Source: Verrucomicrobiales bacterium
GTDB taxonomy: Bacteria > Verrucomicrobiota > Verrucomicrobiia > Limisphaerales > JAYPXF01
Assembly (NCBI GenBank): GCA_002715965.1
Contig: PBAL01000068.1
Coordinates: forward strand, 1-32,544
Length of the DNA stretch: 32,544 nucleotides
Direction: 5' to 3'
Shown: positions 24,381 through 32,069 of the stretch, one piece after another
Layout: each line of letters begins with the position of its first letter
Position numbering within the stretch: position 1 is the stretch's first letter
The notes under the pieces: generated by a model
What the model saw: only the letters and a program-made list of their open reading frames with translations
Told to the model about the DNA's origin: nothing
Databases searched by the model: none
Position numbers and translations under genes: made by a program

Positions 24381-25550
24381 ATGAAACAGACCAAGAGACT
24401 TTATCTCTGGATTATCGTGGCGATCGTCGTGCTCACACTGCCATCCGAACTCCTGGCTCAACGTGGCGGATTCGGCGGTTTTGGCGGATTCGGTGGCCGG
24501 GGCGGTTCGAGCAGCGCCTTTGGCACTTCGCAGAGAAACTACCCCGGCAACGGTGAAATTGGTGGCGCCATCGTGATGCCCGATCCGGAAACCCGGCGGC
24601 TTATTGTCATCACCGACGACGTCACGGCGGAGCACATCAGCCAGGTCGTCACCAACCTCGATACGCCCAAGCCTCAGGTGCTGATCAAGGTTGTCTTCGT
24701 CGAGGTGACGCATAACAAGGGATCCGACATCGGTTCGACCATCAATATGCTTCGCGCCGAACCATCCAATTCTTCTGCGGAAAGCACCTTGACCACGGCT
24801 CTGGGGGGTGCAGGCACCTTGGCGACCGGAGGCACGTGGAGCCTGGTCGCCGGTGACCTGAGCGCGAATCTTCGAGCGATTGCCGAAAATGGAAAAACCG
24901 AGATCCTTTCACGTCCCTCGATCCTCACGAGAAACAACCAGGAAGCGATCATCACAGTCGGTCAGGAAGTTCCCTTTGTGACGAACAGCCAGATCAACCA
25001 GCAGGGCAACACCATCAACACCGTCACCTATGAAGACGTAGGTATCATCCTCCGCGTCACTCCGTACATTACCCAAGGCGACCTGGTGGAAATGATCGTG
25101 GCACCTGAGATATCGTCGATCAGTCAAACACTGGTCACGATCAACCAGGGGGTACAGTTGCAGGCCATTGACAAACGCGCTGCGGAAACCGTTGTGGTAA
25201 CCAAACACGGAAGCACGGTCGTTATCGGCGGACTCATGCAGACTCGCAAACAGGAAACCCGTCGCAAGGTTCCCGTGCTCGGTGACATTCCCCTGCTCGG
25301 CCTCGCCTTTCGTCGGAAGGAAATGCAGGACATAAAAACCGAACTCCTCATATTTCTCACACCCTATGTCATCCAGCGTCCCAGCGATGTCGCCGGCCTC
25401 GTGCAGGACGAAGCCAAGCGCTCGGAACTCACCCAGGGTCAGTTTGACAAGCAGGACGTTAAGAAATACTTCGAAGGCATTCCCATCGAACCCAAGTCCG
25501 AGGAGACCAAGAAATTCGATCTGCCGATCACGATCCCGGTCGATTATTGA
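24381..25550 (+). CDS. gspD: Split secretin piece 3: second half of N4 and the outer-membrane secretin domain
   Basis: A 389-residue protein; ATG 24381 gives a signal peptide (LYLWIIVAIVVLTLPSELLA|Q) and a mature N-terminus of FGG repeats. Residues 63-94 (AIVMPDPETRRLIVITDDVT) are the second half of a secretin_N domain whose first half ends piece 2. The secretin core is about 97-331, with LIKVVFVEVTHNKG, GKTEILSRPSILTRNNQEA, GIILRVTPYI, the signature VPVLGDIPLLGLAF and TELLIFLTPYVI. The C-terminal ~58 residues are charged and could be a pilotin/S-domain equivalent. No lipobox is present. It is 34 bp after piece 2, in a different frame. This piece forms the outer-membrane pore; without pieces 1 and 2 it lacks N0-N3. 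Confidence 0.9.
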   Translation: MKQTKRLYLWIIVAIVVLTLPSELLAQRGGFGGFGGFGGRGGSSSAFGTSQRNYPGNGEIGGAIVMPDPETRRLIVITDDVTAEHISQVVTNLDTPKPQVLIKVVFVEVTHNKGSDIGSTINMLRAEPSNSSAESTLTTALGGAGTLATGGTWSLVAGDLSANLRAIAENGKTEILSRPSILTRNNQEAIITVGQEVPFVTNSQINQQGNTINTVTYEDVGIILRVTPYITQGDLVEMIVAPEISSISQTLVTINQGVQLQAIDKRAAETVVVTKHGSTVVIGGLMQTRKQETRRKVPVLGDIPLLGLAFRRKEMQDIKTELLIFLTPYVIQRPSDVAGLVQDEAKRSELTQGQFDKQDVKKYFEGIPIEPKSEETKKFDLPITIPVDY

Positions 25551-25579
25551 GTTGAGCCAGACTCAGTAACTCTCGCGAG

Positions 25580-25792
25580 GTGCTCCCGGAGCGGTATTAC
25601 GCATCTCAGACGGAGAATGGCATTCAAGTGGACGGACTGGTAAACCGAATCAAGGAAGCAGCACTGCTGCGCTTCCTGATGCGAGTCGAGGGCGTTCATG
25701 GCATCGCACACTGGGAGCGGGTGCATGAGAACGCGGTGTATCTGGCTAAGCACTCGGGCGCGGATGTTGTCGTGGTGCGTGAGTTTGAGGGG
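25580..25792 (+). pseudogene. Fragment of an HD-domain phosphohydrolase-like gene
   Basis: The frame reads VEGVHGIAHWERVHENAVYL and AKHSGADVVVVREF, which matches the start of small HD-domain proteins (G-x-x-HW-x-RV-x-x-N-x-x-YLA-x-x-x-GADVxVVxxFA). The HD dyad should follow immediately (FAxxHD), but the sequence turns into unrelated residues and runs on antisense to the symporter gene. Only the first metal-ligand His is kept. The frame opens with GTG 25580, 29 bp after the secretin gene. I read it as a 3'-truncated remnant. Confidence 0.6.
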
Positions 25793-25840
25793 GATTGCGC
25801 AGGGCCGCCGGTAAACACAGCGGTGTCGAACGGAGTGGTT

Positions 25841-25860
25841 GATCCGACTCACGTCGGATC
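25841..25860 (-). terminator. Hairpin downstream of the symporter gene
   Basis: GATCCGAC-TCAC-GTCGGATC is a perfect 8-bp stem with a 4-base loop, 4 bases beyond the symporter stop codon on the minus strand. No U-tract follows on that strand, so it may be a Rho-dependent end or an RNA-protecting hairpin. Confidence 0.45.
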
Positions 25861-25864
25861 GTAT

Positions 25865-27175
25865 CTACGCTTCTTTGGACTCGCCGAGTTGGCCTTCCGA
25901 GGAGGCGATCACGGTGGCAACCGTGGCATCACCAGTCACGTTGCAGACTGTCCTGAGCATGTCCAGGATGCGGTCGACTCCGAGGATCAGCGCGATGCCC
26001 GCGCTGGGAACCCCCACTGCTTCCAGGATGATCACCAGCATGATGATGCCCGCGCCGGGGACGGCAGCAGTGCCGATTGAGGCGAGGACGGCGGTGAGCA
26101 CAATCGTGAGTTGATTGGCGATCGTGAGTTCGATCCCGACCACCTGGGCGATGAACACCGCAGCAACAGCCTGGTAAAGTGCGGTCCCGTCCATGTTGAT
26201 GGTGGCTCCGAGCGGAAGCACAAAGGAAGACACTTCATCGGAAACACCGAGCCGTTTCTCAGCGCAGTCCATCGTCACCGGAAGCGTCGCACCACTTGAG
26301 CTGGTTGAAAACGCCATCAACTGCGCTGGTGCGATTCCGACGAAGAAGCGCTTCAACTTCATCGGCGTGAACACCCGGAACAAGGTCGGGTAGACGATGC
26401 AGGCGTGAATAAAGAGACCGAGAACCACGGTGATGCAGTACATCCCCAGTCCGCTCAACAACTCCATCACCTGCGAGGGATCGTCCTTCGCCAAGCCGGT
26501 AATCGTATCTGCCAACAAGGCAAAGACGCCGATTGGAGCGAGGAGCATGATCATGTTCACGAGTTCAATCACCGTGTCCATCAGGCCCTCAAACACGGCC
26601 AGCACGGGTTTGGATTTGTTGGGCTTGATCTTGATCAGGGCGATACCCAGCAGGAGAGACACGAAAACCATCTGCAACATGCTTCGGTTGCTGGAAGCCG
26701 AGTTGAAGAAATTGTCCGGAACCATGTCCACCAAAGGCTGAATCGGACTGCGCTGTTTGACTTCGTCGGCTACCTCCACTCGCGCCTCGACATCTGAAGC
26801 GTAGGCCGACTCGAGTTGTTTGCGCAGGTCATCCGGTATGCCCTTGCCGGGATTCATGATGTTCACGATGAGCAATCCGATCGTCACCGCGATGGCGGTC
26901 GTCCCGACATAAAGCCCGATCGTCTTGCCGCCCATGCGGGAGAGTTTCTTCGTGTCCGAAAGCGAAGCGACACCCGTGACCAGTGAGGTCAGCACCAGGG
27001 GCACGGCGATCAACTTCAGGAGGTTCATGAAGATCTTGCCGAACGGGGAAATCCAGGTCTCGGTGAACTTGCCCCAGCCCATGTTCGCGGCCACCACGCC
27101 GTAGACCAGGCCAAGGATGAGACCGATGATGATCCGCCAGTGAAGTTGCTTGTGCCAGGGTTGTGCTTTGCTCAT
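25865..27175 (-). CDS. Dicarboxylate/amino acid:cation symporter (DAACS, GltP/DctA type)
   Basis: A 436-residue inner-membrane transporter of the glutamate transporter homologue fold. HP1 has the serine-rich tip SSSGATLPVT (292-301); TM7 has NMDGT (327-331), which binds sodium and substrate; HP2 has AAVPGAGIIML. TM8 reads DRILDMLRTVCNVTGD, with D401, D405, R408, T409, N412 and D416 in the same spacing as D390, D394, R397, T398, N401 and D405 of GltPh. The Arg and the Asp pair favour acidic substrates (aspartate, glutamate or C4-dicarboxylates). A hydrophilic insert at about 110-145 sits between TM3 and TM4. It is 12 bp downstream of the rhodanese gene and probably co-transcribed. Confidence 0.92.
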   Translation of the reverse strand: MSKAQPWHKQLHWRIIIGLILGLVYGVVAANMGWGKFTETWISPFGKIFMNLLKLIAVPLVLTSLVTGVASLSDTKKLSRMGGKTIGLYVGTTAIAVTIGLLIVNIMNPGKGIPDDLRKQLESAYASDVEARVEVADEVKQRSPIQPLVDMVPDNFFNSASSNRSMLQMVFVSLLLGIALIKIKPNKSKPVLAVFEGLMDTVIELVNMIMLLAPIGVFALLADTITGLAKDDPSQVMELLSGLGMYCITVVLGLFIHACIVYPTLFRVFTPMKLKRFFVGIAPAQLMAFSTSSSGATLPVTMDCAEKRLGVSDEVSSFVLPLGATINMDGTALYQAVAAVFIAQVVGIELTIANQLTIVLTAVLASIGTAAVPGAGIIMLVIILEAVGVPSAGIALILGVDRILDMLRTVCNVTGDATVATVIASSEGQLGESKEA

Positions 27176-27187
27176 GAGCAGATGTGT

Positions 27188-27592
27188 TTACTTCGTGACC
27201 GGTTTGCCTTCGGAGACCCAGCCGCGCATGCCCGGAGCCAGGTCATACAGTTTCTTGAATCCCAGCTTGGCCATCATTTTGCAGGCCTTCGCGCTGCGCA
27301 CGCCACCCGCGCAGGTCACAAGATATTCCTTGTCCTTGTCCAGCTTGCCGATCTTGGCGACGAAATCATCGGCATAAAAATCGATCAGTTTCGCGCCCTT
27401 GATGTGTCCGCCCTTGTATTCGCGCGGCGTGCGCACATCCAGAACGATCAGTTTCTTCTCCTTAAGGATCTTCTCGAATTCCTCAACTGAAACACGCTGA
27501 TGCTTGGAGTCCTTGTCTGCTGCCGTGAGTGTGATGGAAGACAAGACCAGGCCGAGGAGGACCACCCGGCTGAAGCGAAGGAGAATGTTCAT
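27188..27592 (-). CDS. Exported single-domain rhodanese
   Basis: The start at ATG 27592 gives 134 residues with a signal peptide (ILLRFSRVVLLGLVLSSITLTAA|D); the open frame further upstream lacks a signal and looks non-coding. One rhodanese domain is visible: VLDVRTPREYKGGHIKGA and the active-site loop LVTCAGGVRSAKAC with Cys94. The loop CAGGVRS is a six-residue cradle typical of sulfurtransferases. Location would be periplasmic. It is the first gene of a two-gene unit with the symporter; what links them is not evident. The sialidase gene diverges from its other side. Confidence 0.88.
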   Translation of the reverse strand: MNILLRFSRVVLLGLVLSSITLTAADKDSKHQRVSVEEFEKILKEKKLIVLDVRTPREYKGGHIKGAKLIDFYADDFVAKIGKLDKDKEYLVTCAGGVRSAKACKMMAKLGFKKLYDLAPGMRGWVSEGKPVTK

Positions 27593-27711
27593 GGTGGGCG
27601 CGAGTCTAGGAGAGATTGCGGGCGTGTCGAGCGTTAGCGACAGGTGTGCGAAAGTGGATCGCGTCAATCCGTCTGGACGCAGGGATAACGCGATGTTTCC
27701 GTAGTCACGTG

Positions 27712-29451
27712 ATGAAGCCCCAAACCATTCCGCTCATAGGAATCTTGATTTGCACAGTTTCGATCTGCGCATCCGAAAAGGACTGGCTGGATCCAAGACT
27801 TTCGGTTTTGCCGAGCGACAAACTCGGGCCGTTTGCCCATACGTCGGATGGCGAGGTAATTGCGATCGACAGTGACGCCACCTTCATCAGTGGCGATGGA
27901 GGCACGACCTGGTCGGACCCGCGTCCGTTGAAGGGTGCATTGGAGAAAGGCATCAAGGTAAGCCGGGAACGCGCGCTCTTGCGCACGAAGGGGGGCAGCT
28001 TGATTGCTGCGTTTATGAATCTCAACGAGCGCAAGTGGACGTGGAGCAACAAGCTCTTCGATGCACCCGGTGCCCGGCTTCCCACCTGGGTGATGCGCAG
28101 TGAGGACGACGGTGCAACCTGGACTCACGTTCAAAAATTACACCAGAACTGGAGCGGGGCCGTGCGGGACATGATCCAGACCGGGAGCGGCCGGATCATT
28201 TTCACCGCGATGAAGTTTCTCAACAACCCGGGCAGGCACTCTGTGCTGACCTATTGTTCCGACGATGATGGGAGGACATGGACCGCGAGCAACCTGCTCG
28301 ATCTGGGTGGCAAGGGACATCATGGGGGCGTGACCGAGGCCACGATCGCCGAATTGGAAGACGGTCGCTTGTGGTTGTTGATCCGAACGAACTGGGGCGA
28401 GTTCTGGTCCGCCTACTCTCACGATGGCGGACGTTTCTGGCGCGTCATTCAACCATCCGGCATTCCTGCCAGCAGCGCGCCGGGCATTTTGCAGCGCTTG
28501 ACGAGCGGCCGGCTGGTGTTGTTGTGGAATCGCCCTTATCCGCATGGCAGGAAAAGCTGGCCATTGAGCGGTGGGGACGGCCTTTGGTCGGAGACGCCGG
28601 TCAGCAATCATCGCGAGGAACTCTCCATCGCCTGGTCCACCGATGAAGGGCAGACCTGGTCCAAACCCCAAATCATCGTTCACAAGCGCGATTTCGAGGG
28701 GAAAGGCAGCCAGAAGTGGGCATCCTATCCCTACCTCTTCGAGCATCGTCCCGGAGAACTCTGGCTGACGACGATGCAGGGAGACATTCGAGCGAAGTTT
28801 CACGAGCGCGATTTCGTGGGTCGCAAGATCATTGCCTTCGGTGACTCAACCACGGCAAGGCGCGGTCCGCTGAATGTCTATGCGAAACGACTGGCGAAGG
28901 CAGAATCGCGCGATTGGGTGCTCAATGCCGGGATTGGCGGACACAATACCAAGAACGCCCGTGATCGGTTCGAACGTGATGTGCTTTCGAAAAATCCGGA
29001 TACGGCCATCATCCAGTTCGGCATCAACGACGCAGCGGTCGATGTATGGAAGAATCCACCGGCCACGAAACCCCGCGTGTCGATCGGACAATATGAGCAG
29101 AACCTGAGATTCTTCGTACAGAGATTGAAGGCACGCGAGACGGACGTCGTCCTGATGACGCCAAACCCCATTCGCTGGACGCCAAAGCTCAAAAGGCTCT
29201 ACGGCATGGCTCCCTATCAGCCGGATGATGGCGACGGATTTAACGTGGTATTGCGCGATTACGCCGGGGTCGTCCGAAAGGTGGCACGGGAGGCGGACGT
29301 GTCGCTCGTAGACGTCTATCGTCTGTTTGATCAATCCAGCGATGTTGATGCGCTGTTGTTGGACGGCATGCACCCGAATGACGAGGGGCACCGCATCATC
29401 GCCGAGCAGATCTTGCGCGTGCTCAATAAAGGACGAAAGCGATCCAACTGA
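27712..29451 (+). CDS. Sialidase-type propeller fused to an SGNH/GDSL esterase
   Basis: A 579-residue exported protein (signal peptide ~1-20). Residues ~25-365 form a sialidase-like beta-propeller with five Asp-box motifs of S-x-D-x-G-x-T-W type: SGDGGTTW (60-67), SEDDGATW (130-137), SDDDGRTW (183-190), SHDGGRFW (236-243) and STDEGQTW (309-316). Residues ~371-575 are an SGNH hydrolase: block I FGDST (S379), block II Gly in GIGGHNT, block III GIND (N439) and block V DGMHPN (D551, H554). Both active-site sets look intact on the SGNH side; the sialidase Arg triad I cannot assign with certainty. Inferred role: removal of O-acyl groups and of sialic or related sugars from glycans by one polypeptide. 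Confidence 0.85.
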   Translation: MKPQTIPLIGILICTVSICASEKDWLDPRLSVLPSDKLGPFAHTSDGEVIAIDSDATFISGDGGTTWSDPRPLKGALEKGIKVSRERALLRTKGGSLIAAFMNLNERKWTWSNKLFDAPGARLPTWVMRSEDDGATWTHVQKLHQNWSGAVRDMIQTGSGRIIFTAMKFLNNPGRHSVLTYCSDDDGRTWTASNLLDLGGKGHHGGVTEATIAELEDGRLWLLIRTNWGEFWSAYSHDGGRFWRVIQPSGIPASSAPGILQRLTSGRLVLLWNRPYPHGRKSWPLSGGDGLWSETPVSNHREELSIAWSTDEGQTWSKPQIIVHKRDFEGKGSQKWASYPYLFEHRPGELWLTTMQGDIRAKFHERDFVGRKIIAFGDSTTARRGPLNVYAKRLAKAESRDWVLNAGIGGHNTKNARDRFERDVLSKNPDTAIIQFGINDAAVDVWKNPPATKPRVSIGQYEQNLRFFVQRLKARETDVVLMTPNPIRWTPKLKRLYGMAPYQPDDGDGFNVVLRDYAGVVRKVAREADVSLVDVYRLFDQSSDVDALLLDGMHPNDEGHRIIAEQILRVLNKGRKRSN

Positions 29452-29563
29452 AACGAGTTGGGCCGGAGCGGCTGATAAGCTTGGTGAATTGGATGGCCTG
29501 CGGTTTCGATTTGGGGAGCATAGCCAGTTTCTCAAACCGTCTTGAACGGCCCTGCCCCCAATC

Positions 29564-30439
29564 TTATCCATCTGCCGCTGCTTGTTTGCCCGGTCTCTTC
29601 GCCAGCTGCGATCGCATGCCCAGGACACTTGCCACAACAATCATCGCTGCACCTGTGATGCGCATCCATCCCATCTCCTCGCCCAAGAATTGATGACAGA
29701 GAATCATCGAGATGGGCACGTAGAGGTAGAAAAGGATGCCGGACATGTAGGCCGGCAGCACGGATGATGAACGAATCCAGAGCGTGTGCGCGATCACGGT
29801 GTTTACGATGCCGAGATAGAGCATTCCGCCCCAATCGATGGGTTTCAGATCCCAGTTTGACCACGGAAGAGCGATCACGAAGACGGGCAGCGCAAACAGA
29901 TATTGCGCCAAGGTTCGGACATTCACAGGAATGTGAACGTGCTTCTGGTGCAGGATCGGGACGAAGGCGTAGAGGATCGCGCTGACCAGGGCGAAAATGA
30001 ATCCGACGGTCATTTCACTGCCAATCGAATATTCGCCCACCACCAACACGGCGCCGACCAATGATATCAGGATTGCGAAGACCTGGATGCGGTTCGGCAC
30101 CTGTCCGAGCATTACGCTTCCCAACATGGCCGCAAATATTCCGTAGGTTGCCGTTCCTATCGCAGCAATGGAGGCATCCGCCATCTTGATGCTGATGAAA
30201 TACGTCGCCCAATGCAGAGCGAAGGCCAGGCCGATCAGGAACAGCGGCTTGAACTCCGCGCGATGTTGAAAAACCCGCCGGCCGTCCTTGAGAAAAACCG
30301 CCACGCATACCGTCGCAATCAGCAGCCGAACGATGCCGATCGTCCAGGGATTCGCCTCGATACCTTTCACCATCATGGGCACGGACCCCATGAGCGATAC
30401 GGCGATCAATGCTTGGGCGTGCGCACGGGACATGTTCAC
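29564..30439 (-). CDS. EamA/DMT-superfamily transporter
   Basis: A 291-residue inner-membrane protein with ten predicted helices in two EamA repeats (first ~8-135, with TYFISIKMADASIAAIGTAT; second ~145-280, with VNTVIAHTLWIRSSSVLPAY). Members export or import metabolites such as amino acids. The frame opens with GTG 30439; ATG 30433 is the likelier initiation codon but neither has a ribosome site. A strong terminator for the upstream aminomutase gene ends at the very start of this gene, leaving almost no room for a promoter or leader. Expression therefore depends on readthrough or on a leaderless transcript. Confidence 0.87.
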   Translation of the reverse strand: MNMSRAHAQALIAVSLMGSVPMMVKGIEANPWTIGIVRLLIATVCVAVFLKDGRRVFQHRAEFKPLFLIGLAFALHWATYFISIKMADASIAAIGTATYGIFAAMLGSVMLGQVPNRIQVFAILISLVGAVLVVGEYSIGSEMTVGFIFALVSAILYAFVPILHQKHVHIPVNVRTLAQYLFALPVFVIALPWSNWDLKPIDWGGMLYLGIVNTVIAHTLWIRSSSVLPAYMSGILFYLYVPISMILCHQFLGEEMGWMRITGAAMIVVASVLGMRSQLAKRPGKQAAADG

Positions 30440-30443
30440 AAAG

Positions 30444-30469
30444 AAAAACCCGGTCGACTGACCGGGTTT
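30444..30469 (-). terminator. Rho-independent terminator of the aminomutase gene
   Basis: On the minus strand AAACCCGGTC-AGTC-GACCGGGTTT forms a perfect 10-bp stem with a 4-base loop (30446-30469), followed by TT, C and TTT. It starts 28 bp after the aminomutase stop codon and its U-tract ends at the GTG start of the EamA gene. Confidence 0.85.
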
Positions 30470-30497
30470 GAGAATCGTTCGGATGAATCGGCGCCCG

Positions 30498-31871
30498 TCA
30501 TGCGTTGATCTCGTCCAACTCGGAATCCTTCACGGCTTTCTGTGCCGGTTCCCATTCATTGTCCCTTTCGAAGAAAAACTTCTCTTCGCCAAAGGCCGGC
30601 TTCAGGTCGTCCAGCCAGATGGCATTGCGATCGTACTTCGCAAAGAACGGACGATAGGCCCAATCGGGATTGCGTCCCTGCAACATGCGCAGTACGAAGA
30701 CCTTTTCGCCGTTGATCGTCGTCACGCCATCGACCTCCACCTTCCCGGGAGTGCAGGACATGCTCGGTCCGCGGACGGTTCGTCCGAGGCCGCTGACCTG
30801 CCGAATTGCGCCGGAGTAAATCTCATGGGCGCGTGCAAGCGGGGTGGCGAAGTAGTTCTGTGCACCGGTATCGCGGGCAAGGAACATGTAATACGGAATC
30901 ACTCCGAGACTGAGCTGGCGGCGCCACATCTCCGCCCAGGTATCCGGATCATCATTGATGTTTGTCATCAGCGGGGATTGCGTGCGGATCACGGCTCCGG
31001 TTTCGCGGATGCGCGCGATCGCGAGTTCAGCAGCCTCGGTCTGCAATTCGTTGGGATGATTCACATGGGCCATCACGGCCAGATGCAACCCGGCATCGGT
31101 GATGTCGCGAAACAAATCCAGAAGCTCCCCGGCATCTTTGTCGTTGATGAACCGATACGGCCAATAGCTGATCGCCTTGGTGCCGATCCGGATGGTTTTG
31201 ATGTGCGGCAGGTCGGCCGTAAGGATGGCATCAACGTAGGTTCGAAAGAACTTCGTTCGCATCACCATCGGATCCCCGCCGGTGAAGAGAACGTCCGTCA
31301 CTTCTTCGTGCTCGCGAAGGTATTGCACGAGCAGATCGGCCTCCTTCATCGCAAATTTCTGCCCATCCAAGGCCACAAACTGCGGCCAGCGGAAGCAGAA
31401 GGTGCAGTAGGCGTGACAGGTCTGGCCCTGGCTCGCGAAGAACAGCACGGTCTGCTGATACTTGTGCTGCATGCCGTCGAGTGGAGTGCCGTCGGCCAGA
31501 TGCGGGGTGTTCAGCTTCTTTTGCCCCGCCGGGTGCGGGTTGAGCTGCAGCCGGATTTCATGGGCCGTTTCCCGAATCCGATTCCGGTCCTCACTGCGAA
31601 CGGCATCGGCCATCTGGTTGAAATGCCGGTCCTCCAGCATTCCACGCTGCGGGAAGGTCAGCACGAAGATCGGATCGTCCGGATCAGTCCAGTCGATCAG
31701 GTTTTCGGTCACGTAGTTGTTCGATTTGAATGGCAGGACCTGTGAAATGACCCGCATTTCAAAAAGCTGTTTGTCCCCGAGATTCTGAAGCTCTGGCAGC
31801 TTCAACAAATCGCTGGCGGAATACGCCCGGTATTTGGGCGCCTGTTGATGAACGATGTTCCAATTGGTCAT
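30498..31871 (-). CDS. kamA: Radical SAM lysine 2,3-aminomutase family protein (KamA-like)
   Basis: I start at ATG 31871 (MTNWNIVHQQ), 457 residues; the open frame to 32036 is AT-richer and unconserved. The radical SAM cluster motif CxxxCxxC is C152, C156, C159 (CHAYCTFCF). SAM-binding GGD follows in LFTGGDPM (197-202). PSMSCTPGKVEV contains K377 at the position of the PLP lysine in lysine 2,3-aminomutase. Known family reaction: PLP- and SAM-dependent 1,2-amino shift, L-lysine to beta-lysine, or glutamate in relatives; substrate not decided by sequence. A 7-bp stem (GCCCTTT, 31889-31895 with 31910-31916) lies in its leader. The neighbouring exporter could handle the product. Confidence 0.85.
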   Translation of the reverse strand: MTNWNIVHQQAPKYRAYSASDLLKLPELQNLGDKQLFEMRVISQVLPFKSNNYVTENLIDWTDPDDPIFVLTFPQRGMLEDRHFNQMADAVRSEDRNRIRETAHEIRLQLNPHPAGQKKLNTPHLADGTPLDGMQHKYQQTVLFFASQGQTCHAYCTFCFRWPQFVALDGQKFAMKEADLLVQYLREHEEVTDVLFTGGDPMVMRTKFFRTYVDAILTADLPHIKTIRIGTKAISYWPYRFINDKDAGELLDLFRDITDAGLHLAVMAHVNHPNELQTEAAELAIARIRETGAVIRTQSPLMTNINDDPDTWAEMWRRQLSLGVIPYYMFLARDTGAQNYFATPLARAHEIYSGAIRQVSGLGRTVRGPSMSCTPGKVEVDGVTTINGEKVFVLRMLQGRNPDWAYRPFFAKYDRNAIWLDDLKPAFGEEKFFFERDNEWEPAQKAVKDSELDEINA

Positions 31872-32069
31872 GATTCCGGTTGCGTTTTGCCCTTTTCGCA
31901 CTGGGTGGGAAAGGGCGCTAGTTTTCGCCCGTATCCAGTTATTGATCAAGGGGTAAAACCCCGAGAAAGCGAATGAGAAATCCGTAACCTCTTTATAATC
32001 AACGCTTTGAAAAGATGTGTACAGGCACCGTTTCAAACGAAAATCAGCGGCTTTTGGTCCAATTCACCC

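Noticed and set aside
30468..31745. Plus-strand open frame of 425 codons opposite the aminomutase gene
   Set aside because: Antisense shadow; the radical SAM motif and GGD are on the minus strand.
31950..31962. GGGG-TAAAA-CCCC as a terminator for the lactate permease gene
   Set aside because: Only 4 bp of stem, no U-tract on the minus strand and more than 100 bp from the stop codon.
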